A stretch of DNA of 28,854 nucleotides, from positions 1 to 28,854 of the forward strand of contig DAOTVW010000040.1 in NCBI GenBank assembly GCA_034436035.1, read 5' to 3'. The translations under genes were made by a program, and so were the position numbers. Source of the stretch: UBA4823 sp034436035 (GTDB lineage Bacteria > Chloroflexota > Anaerolineae > Anaerolineales > UBA4823). Below are positions 7,194-14,094 of this stretch, in pieces (within the stretch, counting starts at the first letter, position 1; each line of letters opens with the position of its first letter). Under the pieces are notes generated by a model, which worked only from the letters and a program-made list of their open reading frames with translations, was not told the DNA's origin and ran no database searches.

Positions 7194-8527
7194 AACGGTC
7201 AGCTTGGCGCTATCTTTGGTCAGCTCACGATATCCGTCGCAAATTGCTTTTTACGTTGGGTATTCTCGCCATTTTTCGATTAGTGGCGCATGTACCGGTT
7301 CCGGGTGTGGACCGGCAAGCTATTGCAAGCATTATGTCCGGTGGCACTGCCGGTGGAACATTAGTGAGCCTCCTTGATTTGCTCTCTGGAGGAACCGTAT
7401 CGCAATTTTCTGTGATGGCGATGGGTGTTTACCCTTATATTACCGCACAGATTATCCTGCAATTATTGGTGCCGATCATCCCTGCCCTGCAGAAAAGGAT
7501 GGAAGAGAATCCGCGTGAGGGACAAAAATGGATGGAGAAATGGACCTATCTGTTGGCTGTCCCAATGGCGGCTCTGCAAGCAATCGGGCAGATCAACCTG
7601 TTTTCCAATTTCGCAGGAACTCAGATCATTAAAAACTTTGGTTTTAGTGGGTCTTCGCTTTTGCCCTCTCTAACCATCATCATCAGTATGACTGCCGGTA
7701 CAATGTTTGCCATCTGGCTCGGTGAGTTAATTTCTGAATATGGCATTCGTAATCAAGGGCTATCCATCATCATCTTTTCAGGTATTGTCTCTCAGATACC
7801 GCAAAATTTCCTGCGCTTGATGGCGGATGAACAACATCGTTGGTTCAACCTGATTTTTATGATCGTGATGCTCACTTTGATTGTGTTTGCGATCGTGGTT
7901 GTACAACAAGGACGGCGTAATGTACCGGTGATGTACCCTGGCAGACGAGTTGGTAATCGGATGTCGATGCCAGTCAAAGGTACGTTACCATTGATGGTGA
8001 ATATGGCAGGAATGATCCCGCTGATATTTGCCCAGTCATTATTGACCTTCCCGGCAATTATCGCCAGTTTCTTTTTAGGCGCCAAGACCGCCTGGGTTGC
8101 AAACATTGCAAAAGGGATCCAAAATCTATTTGGGGGCGGGAGCGCTGGCTATTATATTCTCTATTTCATTATGGTTGTGGCGTTTACCTTCTTTTACACC
8201 GATGTTTTGTTCTCGCAGCAAAATTATGGTGAAAATTTGAAAAAGGTTGGCGCACAAATCCCTGGTGTCAGTCGTGGTGCACCAACCCAAAAATACCTGA
8301 TGAAGGTTCTTCGCAGAATCACGTTACCAGGTGCACTTTTCTTGGGTATAGTAGCAATTTTGCCATGGCTGATCAGCTTAGTGGTTAAATTTGGAACGAG
8401 CACCAATCCGCTATTGATCTCATCGGCTGGGTTGTTGATTGTGGTCGGTGTAGTAAGAGATCTGTTCTTCAATATCGAAGCAGAATTGAAATTGCACGGT
8501 TATGATGATGCAATGTTGATTCGTTGA
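7190..8527 (+). CDS. secY: preprotein translocase subunit SecY
   Basis: SecY is the channel-forming subunit of the Sec translocon, acting with SecE, SecG and SecA in the plasma membrane. The 445-residue product opens with a cytoplasmic helix (MKRSAWRYLWSAHDIRRKLLFTL) and ten predicted membrane segments. It has the plug-containing RLVAHVPVPGVDR region, the FSVMAMGVYPYITAQIILQLL signature, and loop 6 (NRMSMPVKGTLPLMVNMAGMIPLIFAQS), ending in a HGYDDAMLIR tail. Length is normal. It lies between rplO and adk as usual; SD AAGGAG is about 8 nt upstream. Nothing atypical was seen. Confidence 0.98.
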   Translation: MKRSAWRYLWSAHDIRRKLLFTLGILAIFRLVAHVPVPGVDRQAIASIMSGGTAGGTLVSLLDLLSGGTVSQFSVMAMGVYPYITAQIILQLLVPIIPALQKRMEENPREGQKWMEKWTYLLAVPMAALQAIGQINLFSNFAGTQIIKNFGFSGSSLLPSLTIIISMTAGTMFAIWLGELISEYGIRNQGLSIIIFSGIVSQIPQNFLRLMADEQHRWFNLIFMIVMLTLIVFAIVVVQQGRRNVPVMYPGRRVGNRMSMPVKGTLPLMVNMAGMIPLIFAQSLLTFPAIIASFFLGAKTAWVANIAKGIQNLFGGGSAGYYILYFIMVVAFTFFYTDVLFSQQNYGENLKKVGAQIPGVSRGAPTQKYLMKVLRRITLPGALFLGIVAILPWLISLVVKFGTSTNPLLISSAGLLIVVGVVRDLFFNIEAELKLHGYDDAMLIR

Positions 8528-8542
8528 TCAGAGAAGGGAATA

Positions 8543-9196
8543 ATGGCACGCTTTATTATCTTACTCGGAGCTCCAGGAGCTGGCAAAGGAACCCAAGCCC
8601 AAATTATCAATGAAAAATTGGGTTTGCCTCATATTTCCTCAGGAGATATTTTCCGAGAGAATTTAAAAAATCAGACGGAGTTGGGCAAACTGGCTGATAG
8701 CTACATTAAAGCTGGCCAATTAGTACCTGATGAAATAACCATCAAAATGATTAAAGAACGGCTTTCTCAGCCGGATTGCATAAATGGTGCGATATTGGAT
8801 GGCTTTCCACGCACACCTCAACAGGCTGATGCCTTAGAGCAAATGCTCACTGAATTTAACGCTCGTGTTGAAAGTGTTATCTACATCTCTGTGGCTGATG
8901 AGGTGCTGATAGAACGTTTGAGTGGAAGATGGATCTGCCGGGCACAAGGGCATGTTTATCACATTCTGTATAATCCACCCAAGGTGCCGGGAATTTGTGA
9001 TATTGATGGCTCTGAACTTTACCAAAGGGATGATGATAAGGTCGAGACCGTACGGCAACGGATAAAGGTGTATCATCAACAGACCCAACCATTGATCGAA
9101 TATTATCAGCGCAAAGGTCTTTTAGTAGAAATCGATGGAAATCAATCGATTGAGAAAATTAGCGCAGATATCATGCAGGTTTTAGACAGAAAGTAG
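8543..9196 (+). CDS. adk: adenylate kinase
   Basis: Adenylate kinase catalyses ATP + AMP = 2 ADP in the cytoplasm and balances the adenylate pool. The 217-residue protein has the P-loop GAPGAGKGTQ (residues 9-18), the AMP-site LPHISSGDIFRE segment, LDGFPRT at 85-91 and the QRDDD motif of long bacterial kinases. The LID domain is unusual. The normal CxxC...CxxC/D zinc site reads C132-R-A-Q135-G-H137 ... C152-D-I-D155: the second ligand position holds Gln, while a His lies two residues on. So a zinc site with C132, H137, C152 and D155 is possible. It follows secY by 15 nt; map follows 6 nt later. Confidence 0.97.
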   Translation: MARFIILLGAPGAGKGTQAQIINEKLGLPHISSGDIFRENLKNQTELGKLADSYIKAGQLVPDEITIKMIKERLSQPDCINGAILDGFPRTPQQADALEQMLTEFNARVESVIYISVADEVLIERLSGRWICRAQGHVYHILYNPPKVPGICDIDGSELYQRDDDKVETVRQRIKVYHQQTQPLIEYYQRKGLLVEIDGNQSIEKISADIMQVLDRK

Positions 9197-9202
9197 ATTG
9201 CA

Positions 9203-9973
9203 ATGAGTTGGGAACGATCGATCATTCTCAAAAGTCCAGCGGAGATCGCTGTGATGCGCGAAGCGGGCCGGATCAATGCGCTTGCCTTGCAGGCAGTTCG
9301 AGAAGCAATCCGCCCGGGTATAACCACTGCTGAGCTGGATGAGATTGCAACGGAAGTGATCCGTAAGCATGGAGCAAAACCGACTTTTCTGGGAGTGATG
9401 GGCGCTTATCCTTATCCTGCTACGACGACGATTAGTATCAATGATGAATTGGTGCACGGAATACCTGGAAAACGTCGTTTACAGGAAGGTGATATCGTTT
9501 CGGTGGATTGCGGAGCAACATTTGAGGGCTTTGTTGGAGACGCTGCTTTTACCGTTGGCGTAGGTGAGATATCGGTTGAAGCGCAAAGACTGATTGAGGT
9601 TACCTATAAAGCATTAGAGATAGGTATTGATCACTTACGTGAAGGAAACCGAGTTGGTGATGTGGGAGCTGCTATCCAAAAATATGTGGAAGGTCAGGGT
9701 TATTATCTGACCAGGGAATATACTGGACATGGTGTAGGTCGCTCCATGTGGGAAGGTCCCCAGGTGCCCAATTATGGGACACCCGGAAGGGGAATACCCT
9801 TAAAAGTAGGAATGGTGATTGCATTAGAACCAATGGTTTTGGTTGGCACAGAACGGACAAAAGTTTTAGCTGATCAATGGACAGTCGCTTCTGCAGATGG
9901 AAGCTTAACTGCCCACTATGAGCATACGGTTGCGATCACGGAAAATGGACCTTACATCTTGACCGTGCCTTGA
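9203..9973 (+). CDS. map: methionine aminopeptidase, type I
   Basis: MetAP removes the initiator methionine from nascent proteins. The 256-residue product has the pita-bread fold with all five metal ligands in place: D102, D113, H176, E209 and E240, plus the substrate histidine H85 in the VHGIPG loop. The second active-site histidine lies in the GHGVGRSMWEGP segment. It starts at ATG 9203, 6 nt after the adk stop, with a weak Shine-Dalgarno; translation probably depends on coupling to adk. It is followed by 139 nt before rpmJ, where infA often lies in other bacteria but is absent here. Confidence 0.97.
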   Translation: MSWERSIILKSPAEIAVMREAGRINALALQAVREAIRPGITTAELDEIATEVIRKHGAKPTFLGVMGAYPYPATTTISINDELVHGIPGKRRLQEGDIVSVDCGATFEGFVGDAAFTVGVGEISVEAQRLIEVTYKALEIGIDHLREGNRVGDVGAAIQKYVEGQGYYLTREYTGHGVGRSMWEGPQVPNYGTPGRGIPLKVGMVIALEPMVLVGTERTKVLADQWTVASADGSLTAHYEHTVAITENGPYILTVP

Positions 9974-9974
9974 T

Positions 9975-10116
9975 TTGATCAATACTATTGGTAAAAATAA
10001 GGATGACATAGGTAAAGAAAACCTAGACGAAAAAAATGAGTAAAGATATAATCAAAACTTCGGCTGATCAGCATTGGAATGGGATGCCGATTGAGAATAA
10101 AGGAGAAATGATATGA
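9975..10116 (+). other. two overlapping mini-ORFs in the map-rpmJ gap; infA absent
   Basis: A TTG at 9975, 1 nt after the map stop, opens a 22-codon frame ending at TAA 10041-10043. It overlaps by 8 nt a second frame starting at ATG 10036 (MSKDIIKTSADQHWNGMP...), which ends at TGA 10114-10116 and overlaps the rpmJ ATG by 4 nt. Together they span the 139-nt gap. The second begins MSKD, as some IF-1 proteins do, but the rest shows no IF-1 likeness, so I do not call it an infA remnant. The region also contains the palindrome GCTGATCAGC at 10063-10072. Confidence 0.25.
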
Positions 10117-10226
10117 AAGTGTCATCATCAATCAAGAGACGTTGTGCAAAATGCAAAGTTGTAAAACGAAAAGGCATTTTGTATGTAATATGTCAAAATC
10201 CAAAGCATAAACAAAGACAGGGATAG
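10113..10226 (+). CDS. rpmJ: 50S ribosomal protein L36, zinc-binding type
   Basis: L36 is a 37-residue protein, too short for many gene finders. It reads MKVSSSIKRRCAKCKVV followed by a basic run, then YVICQNPKHKQRQG. The zinc site C11, C14, C27 and H32 is complete, so this is the zinc-bound form. AGGAG at 10101-10105 is 7 nt upstream of the ATG. The start overlaps the stop of a mini-ORF in the gap and the stop is 6 nt before rpsM. The usual neighbour order map-(infA)-rpmJ-rpsM is kept except that infA is absent. Confidence 0.96.
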   Translation: MKVSSSIKRRCAKCKVVKRKGILYVICQNPKHKQRQG

Positions 10227-10232
10227 TGAAAA

Positions 10233-10622
10233 ATGGCACGTATTGAAGGCGTTGACTTACCCCGAAACAAGCGCGTGGAGATTGGCTTGACATATATCTA
10301 TGGGATTGGCAAACCCCGTTCCCAAGCAATTTTACGCGCCACCAATATCAACCCTGACACAAGGGTGAAAGATTTGACGGATGCCGAGGTTGCTTTATTA
10401 CGCGATTATATTGCGCAAAATTATAAAGTTGAAGGCGACCTGCGTCGTGAAGTCCAGATGAATATCAAGCGGCTAATCGAAATTGGCAGTTATCGCGGGC
10501 TGCGGCATCGCCGTAATTTGCCAGTAAGGGGTCAAAGGACCCGGACGAATGCCCGCACGCGGAAAGGACCACGCAAGACGGTGGCAGGACGCGGACGACG
10601 ACGTGGAGCAAAGAAGAAATAA
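10233..10622 (+). CDS. rpsM: 30S ribosomal protein S13
   Basis: S13 lies in the 30S head, contacts P-site tRNA and forms inter-subunit bridges. The 129-residue product begins MARIEGVDLPRNKRVEIGLTYIYGIGKPRSQAIL, contains the helix-two-turn-helix part RDYIAQNYKVEGDLRREVQMNIKRLIEIGSYRGLRHRRNLPVRGQRTRTNARTRKG, and ends in a basic tail GRGRRRGAKKK. Length is slightly above the minimum family size because of this tail. It starts 6 nt after rpmJ. A 113-nt gap follows with a hairpin (10642-10680) and a continuous open frame. Confidence 0.98.
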   Translation: MARIEGVDLPRNKRVEIGLTYIYGIGKPRSQAILRATNINPDTRVKDLTDAEVALLRDYIAQNYKVEGDLRREVQMNIKRLIEIGSYRGLRHRRNLPVRGQRTRTNARTRKGPRKTVAGRGRRRGAKKK

Positions 10623-10641
10623 TTTCCGTAATAGATTGGCG

Positions 10642-10680
10642 GGTTGGATGGGTTCCTTCCACCCAGCGGCTGTCCCAACC
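10642..10680 (+). other. stem-loop in the rpsM-rpsK gap, possible mRNA regulatory element
   Basis: The outer stem is GGTTGG (10642-10647) with CCAACC (10675-10680). The inner stem is TGGGT (10649-10653) with ACCCA (10661-10665), with a 7-nt loop TCCTTCC. The 3' side carries a 9-nt bulge. No U-run follows, so it is not an intrinsic terminator. It lies 55 nt upstream of rpsK; it could be a protein-binding site or a processing site. Seen by eye only. Confidence 0.35.
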
Positions 10681-10755
10681 ACCAAGGCTGTTATGGAGAG
10701 ATTTGAGGAAATGATGAGAAATAAAGTGAGGTATTATGGCTCAAACAGTGCGTAG
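10648..10755 (+). other. open frame across the rpsM-rpsK gap (35 aa from first ATG)
   Basis: A frame already open inside rpsM continues with no stop across the 113-nt gap to TAG 10753-10755, 20 nt inside rpsK. From the first ATG in the gap it gives a 35-residue product starting MGSFHPAAVPTTKAVMERFE; TTG 10636 or GTG 10603 could also start it. It fits the gap less tightly than the other mini-ORFs, so the case is weaker. Confidence 0.2.
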
Positions 10756-11137
10756 TACAAGAAGAAAAAGCGCTAAGAAAATTAAGCGAACGATCGCTAC
10801 CGGCGCGGTGCATATCTTGGCAACCTTCAACAATACCATTGTAACGGTAACGGATTTGAATGGTAACACGGTTGCTTGGGGTAGTTCTGGTTCGGCAGGA
10901 TTTAAGGGTTCACGCAAGAGTACTCCTTTTGCAGCCCGACTTGCAGCGGAACAAGCTTTAAAAGCAGCCCAAGGAATGGGTTTGCAGGAAGTGCACTTGA
11001 TCGTCAAGGGACCTGGTCCCGGCAGAGAATCAGCAATCCGAGCAGTGCAATCTTTAGGATTGAAAATCCTGTCGATTGCAGATGTGACACCAGTGCCGCA
11101 CAATGGCTGCCGACCGCCGAAGAAGCGCCGCGTGTAA
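10736..11137 (+). CDS. rpsK: 30S ribosomal protein S11
   Basis: S11 is at the 30S platform near the anti-Shine-Dalgarno end of 16S rRNA. The product is 133 residues: AKKIKRTIATGAVHILATFNNTIVTVTDLNGNTVAWGSSGSAGFKGSRKSTPFAARLAAEQALKAAQ, followed by EVHLIVKGPGPGRESAIRAVQSLGLKILSIADVTPVPHNGCRPPKKRRV, complete and ending with the usual RPPKKRRV. The preceding GTGAGG can act as the Shine-Dalgarno. The 113-nt leader before it, holding a hairpin, is the second-longest gap in the ribosomal cluster. Confidence 0.98.
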   Translation: MAQTVRSTRRKSAKKIKRTIATGAVHILATFNNTIVTVTDLNGNTVAWGSSGSAGFKGSRKSTPFAARLAAEQALKAAQGMGLQEVHLIVKGPGPGRESAIRAVQSLGLKILSIADVTPVPHNGCRPPKKRRV

Positions 11138-11154
11138 GGTTGATAGAATAAAAT

Positions 11155-11172
11155 ATGGAAGGAAAAGGTTAG
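11155..11172 (+). other. five-codon ORF between rpsK and rpsD
   Basis: The 41-nt gap holds only tiny frames: TTG ATA GAA TAA (11140-11151) and ATG GAA GGA AAA GGT TAG (MEGKG, 11155-11172), the latter 6 nt before the rpsD start. The second consists largely of the purine-rich tract that must also supply the rpsD ribosome-binding site. Most likely incidental; listed because the neighbouring gaps show better versions of this arrangement. Confidence 0.1.
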
Positions 11173-11178
11173 ATCGAT

Positions 11179-11817
11179 ATGGCGAAATATCGTGATGCAG
11201 TATGTAAATTATGCCGTCGGGAAGGTGAAAAGCTATTCTTGAAAGGCGAACGGTGCATGACAGCGAAGTGTGCTTTTGACCGGCGCGGCTATGCACCAGG
11301 CCAGCACGGCAAAAGCTCGCAGTTTAAACGAAAAAGAGAATCGGATTATAACCGTCAGTTACGTGCAAAGCAGAAAGCTCGGCGCGTTTATGGGATCCTC
11401 GAACGACAATTCCGGCGCTATTATGAAGCTGCTCTCCAGCGGAGAGGGTTAACAGGCTTCAACCTGCTGCAAATTTTAGAGACGCGTTTAGATAATATCA
11501 TCTACCGCTTAGGATTTGCAGAGAGCCGGGCACATGCGCGTTTATTGGTTACCCATGGTCATTTTACGGTGAATGGCAGAAGAGTGGATATTCCTTCGAT
11601 GAATCTGAATGTGGGAGATACAGTGGCGGTGCGTGAAGGATCAAAGGATCTCACTTACTTCAAAGATCTTCCCGCATTGGCGGAATCGAAGGCAGTATCT
11701 CCATGGCTAACGCGTGACATTAAAACACTTAGTGGAAGTGTGACACGATTGCCCGAGCGCTCAGAAATTGACGGGAATTTACAAGAACAGCTCATCGTTG
11801 AATATTATTCACGATAA
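11179..11817 (+). CDS. rpsD: 30S ribosomal protein S4, zinc-binding type
   Basis: S4 nucleates assembly of the 16S 5' domain, influences decoding fidelity, and represses the alpha operon in some bacteria. The 212-residue product has a zinc ribbon in the N-terminus (C9, C12, C26, C31), present in many but not all bacterial S4 proteins. It is followed by GYAPGQHGKSSQFKRKRESDYNRQLRAKQKARRVYGILERQFRRYYE and the S4 RNA-binding domain (LETRLDNIIYRLGFAESRAHARLLVTHGHFTVNGRRVDIPSM). Length is normal for the family. rpoA follows after an 80-nt gap that carries a GTG-started frame. Confidence 0.98.
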   Translation: MAKYRDAVCKLCRREGEKLFLKGERCMTAKCAFDRRGYAPGQHGKSSQFKRKRESDYNRQLRAKQKARRVYGILERQFRRYYEAALQRRGLTGFNLLQILETRLDNIIYRLGFAESRAHARLLVTHGHFTVNGRRVDIPSMNLNVGDTVAVREGSKDLTYFKDLPALAESKAVSPWLTRDIKTLSGSVTRLPERSEIDGNLQEQLIVEYYSR

Positions 11818-11889
11818 GTGGATTGGAATAAGCGGAGTCATGGATCAGAAAGAGATAAAACCATTACGAACGTCAGGGTGTGGAGATGA
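11818..11889 (+). other. putative bridging mini-ORF between rpsD and rpoA (23 aa, GTG start)
   Basis: A GTG directly following the rpsD stop (TAAGTG) begins a 23-codon frame ending with TGA at 11887-11889, 8 nt before the GTG start of rpoA. The GAGGTG that precedes rpoA overlaps its stop. It encodes a basic peptide (xDWNKRSHGSERDKTITN...). In another frame, ATG 11840 opens a 23-codon ORF that ends 14 nt inside rpoA. Both traverse the gap; neither has a known homologue. Confidence 0.25.
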
Positions 11890-11897
11890 GGTGAACC

Positions 11898-12869
11898 GTG
11901 ATTGGCTATAATAGTTTGGTCACTCCAAAGATTGAACGTGAGGCAGAAGCCCGTAACTATGGGAAGTTTGTAATCAGCCCATTGGAACGCGGTTATGGCA
12001 TCACTTTAGGGAATGCATTGCGGAGGGTTTTGCTCTCCTCGCTAGAAGGAGCTGCAGTAACGTCTATTCGCATTTCGGATATTCAGCATGAGTTCAGCGA
12101 TATCCCCGGTGTCCGGGAAGATGTAATCCGCATCATGCTGAATATTAAACAATTACGAATGCGTCTGCATGACATCGATACAGCCCGGTTGCACCTTGAA
12201 GTAAAAGGTGCCGGTGCAGTTACGGCAGCAGATATCATCGCTCCACCTGAAGTCGAAATTGTCAACCCAGATTTATATCTGTTTACCGTTGACGATAGCA
12301 AAACTGAATTGGAAATCGAGATGACGGTCGAACGAGGACGAGGATATTCGCCTGCGGATGATCGAAGTGGAAAACTACCCATTGGCGAATTACCTGTGGA
12401 TGCCATCTATAGTCCGGTGAAACGGGTGAATTGGAAAGTTGGCAGTGCTCGGGTAGGGCAAAGTACGAATTATGATAGTCTTATCATAGAAATATGGACG
12501 GATGGAACAATCGGGCCTGAATCAGCATTAAGCGCATCGGCGAAATTATTAATTGATCAATTGCGCCATCTAGCCGGCATAAGTGAGGAATCGCTCACCA
12601 TATTCAAAGAAGAATTGGATGAAAGCGGACGACTCACCAGTGAGATGATTGAAACTCCTATCGAGAATCTCGATCTTTCGGTGAGAGTATTCAATTCATT
12701 GAAACGAACCGGTATTACCACAGTCGGTGAGGTGCTGGAATTATTGGAAAAAGGCGACGAAGCGGTAATGTCTATCCGGAATTTTGGAGAGAAGAGCCTG
12801 GATGAATTACGCCAAAAAATGCGTGAGAAAGGCTATCTCCGAGATAATGAAGAACCACCAGCGGAGTAG
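11898..12869 (+). CDS. rpoA: DNA-directed RNA polymerase subunit alpha
   Basis: The alpha subunit assembles RNA polymerase through its N-terminal domain and reads UP elements and activators through its C-terminal domain. The 323-residue product begins MIGYNSLVTPKIEREAEARNYGKFVISPLERGYGITLGNALRRVLL (dimerisation domain). The C-terminal domain includes IENLDLSVRVFNSLKRTGITTVGEVLEL and SIRNFGEKSLDELR. The key UP-element residues of E. coli (R265, N268, G296, K298, S299) appear at R263, N266, G297, K299 and S300. It starts with GTG behind a GAGGTG. Length is normal. rplQ follows 5 nt after the stop. Confidence 0.98.
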   Translation: MIGYNSLVTPKIEREAEARNYGKFVISPLERGYGITLGNALRRVLLSSLEGAAVTSIRISDIQHEFSDIPGVREDVIRIMLNIKQLRMRLHDIDTARLHLEVKGAGAVTAADIIAPPEVEIVNPDLYLFTVDDSKTELEIEMTVERGRGYSPADDRSGKLPIGELPVDAIYSPVKRVNWKVGSARVGQSTNYDSLIIEIWTDGTIGPESALSASAKLLIDQLRHLAGISEESLTIFKEELDESGRLTSEMIETPIENLDLSVRVFNSLKRTGITTVGEVLELLEKGDEAVMSIRNFGEKSLDELRQKMREKGYLRDNEEPPAE

Positions 12870-12874
12870 GTACA

Positions 12875-13252
12875 ATGCGACATAAAATTGTTGGAAAAAA
12901 ATTAGGCAGATCGAAAGACCAAAGAAATTCATTGCGACGCAATTTGGTGAAGCAACTATTTGCTTATGGACGGATCAAAACCACGCGAGCGAAAGCAGTA
13001 GCGGTACGCAACCAGGCAGAAAAACTAATTACATTGGCAAAGCGCGGTTCGAAAGGGGAGCCAATTGTTGAGGTAAACGCCCGTCGGCTGGCTGCTGCTC
13101 GCATTGGTGATGCCACAACGGTGCAAAAGCTATTTGACGATATTGCACCACGCTTTGAAAACCGTCCGGGTGGGTATACCCGCATTGTGAAATTAGGGCC
13201 TCGCCTAGGCGATGCAGCAGAACTGGTCGTTTTAGAATTAGTCGAAGAGTAA
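12875..13252 (+). CDS. rplQ: 50S ribosomal protein L17
   Basis: L17 lies near the exit tunnel of the 50S subunit. The 125-residue product starts MRHKIVGKKLGRSKDQRNSLRRNLVKQLFAYGRIKTTRAKA, contains AVRNQAEKLITLAKRGS and ends VQKLFDDIAPRFENRPGGYTRIVKLGPRLGDAAELVVLELVEE, matching the core of the family with the expected length. It starts 5 nt after rpoA. The gap to truA (57 nt) holds a hairpin and an in-frame mini-ORF that starts at the base after the rplQ stop. Confidence 0.98.
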   Translation: MRHKIVGKKLGRSKDQRNSLRRNLVKQLFAYGRIKTTRAKAVAVRNQAEKLITLAKRGSKGEPIVEVNARRLAAARIGDATTVQKLFDDIAPRFENRPGGYTRIVKLGPRLGDAAELVVLELVEE

Positions 13253-13306
13253 ATGGATCACTGGGGAGTTGAGCGGGTTTTTAAATCATCTCAACTTTCA
13301 CGGTGA
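13253..13306 (+). other. putative bridging mini-ORF between rplQ and truA (17 aa)
   Basis: The frame encodes MDHWGVERVFKSSQLSR. Its ATG is the first base after the rplQ stop (TAAATG) and its TGA ends 3 nt before the truA ATG, so it occupies essentially the whole 57-nt gap. It coincides with an imperfect hairpin: ATCAC 13257-13261 with GTGAT 13303-13307, and GTTGAG 13268-13273 with CTCAAC 13290-13295. truA has no strong Shine-Dalgarno, so this frame may load ribosomes onto it. No homology; unproven. Confidence 0.37.
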
Positions 13307-13307
13307 T
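13257..13307 (+). other. imperfect stem-loop in the rplQ-truA junction
   Basis: An outer stem ATCAC/GTGAT (13257-13261 with 13303-13307) and an inner stem GTTGAG/CTCAAC (13268-13273 with 13290-13295) enclose a 16-nt loop. The 3' arm reaches to 2 nt before the truA ATG, so it could hide or limit initiation at truA; ribosomes translating the mini-ORF would open it. No U-run follows, so a terminator is unlikely. Confidence 0.35.
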
Positions 13308-13309
13308 TT

Positions 13310-14086
13310 ATGGCACATTACAAAGCTATTCTTGCATATGATGGCAACCGATACGCTGGTTTCCAACGCCAGAAAAAAGGATCAGGTTGTATTACCGTTC
13401 AGGCAGTAGTTGAAACGGCGTTAGCGAAAATTGGATGGCAGGATAAGACGATCCTGTTTGCAGGCAGGACGGATACGGGTGTTCATGCAAGCGGACAGGT
13501 AATTGCGTTTCAATTGAATTGGACGCATACACTTTGGGAATTACAATCGGCACTCAATGCCAATTTACCTGCTGATGTAGCCGTTTTAGCTGTGGAGCAC
13601 TGTGACAAAGATTTTCATCCGCGTTACCAAGCCCTTTGGCGGCAGTACCGCTATCGAATTTACTGTTCTCCTCAGCGACACCCGTTATATGAACGCTATG
13701 CCTGGCGAGTCTGGCCTGCTCCTGATTTCCAATCACTGCAATACTGTGCCCAATTGTTGATTGGGGAACATGATTTTGGAAGTTTTGGCAGATCTTTAAA
13801 AGCGGATGGTAATACGATCAGGAATGTTTTTTCGGCGAATTGGAGCCAATGGGAAGATATCGATATTCAGGGATTGCATTTTGAAATCCAGGCCAATGCT
13901 TTTCTGTATCACATGGTACGACGAATTGTTGCCCAAATGATTCGGGTTGGTCAAGGAAGCATGACCATTGCAGAGTTTGAGCAAGCCCTGAATAACACCA
14001 GAAAGCTTTCTAATCAGTCTTTAGCACCAGCGCATGGACTGACTTTAGTGAAAGTAAATTATGGCGAATCTGCAAGAATAGAGTAA
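13310..14086 (+). CDS. truA: tRNA pseudouridine(38-40) synthase TruA
   Basis: TruA converts uridines 38-40 of the tRNA anticodon arm to pseudouridine. The 258-residue product begins MAHYKAILAYDGNRYAGFQRQ and has the catalytic Asp at D55 in the AGRTDTGVHASGQ motif. ALWRQYRYRIY follows centrally, and the C-terminal half contains LHFEIQANAFLYHMVRRIVAQMIRVGQG, all diagnostic. Length is normal. The ribosome-binding site is poor; the preceding hairpin/mini-ORF could govern its translation. Its position between rplQ and rplM-rpsI, without the ECF transporter genes seen in Firmicutes, is plausible for the cluster. Confidence 0.97.
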   Translation: MAHYKAILAYDGNRYAGFQRQKKGSGCITVQAVVETALAKIGWQDKTILFAGRTDTGVHASGQVIAFQLNWTHTLWELQSALNANLPADVAVLAVEHCDKDFHPRYQALWRQYRYRIYCSPQRHPLYERYAWRVWPAPDFQSLQYCAQLLIGEHDFGSFGRSLKADGNTIRNVFSANWSQWEDIDIQGLHFEIQANAFLYHMVRRIVAQMIRVGQGSMTIAEFEQALNNTRKLSNQSLAPAHGLTLVKVNYGESARIE

Positions 14087-14094
14087 GGAAAAGA

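Noticed and set aside
10036..10116. The MSKD... mini-ORF as an infA remnant.
   Set aside because: Only the first four residues resemble IF-1; no further IF-1 motif is present.
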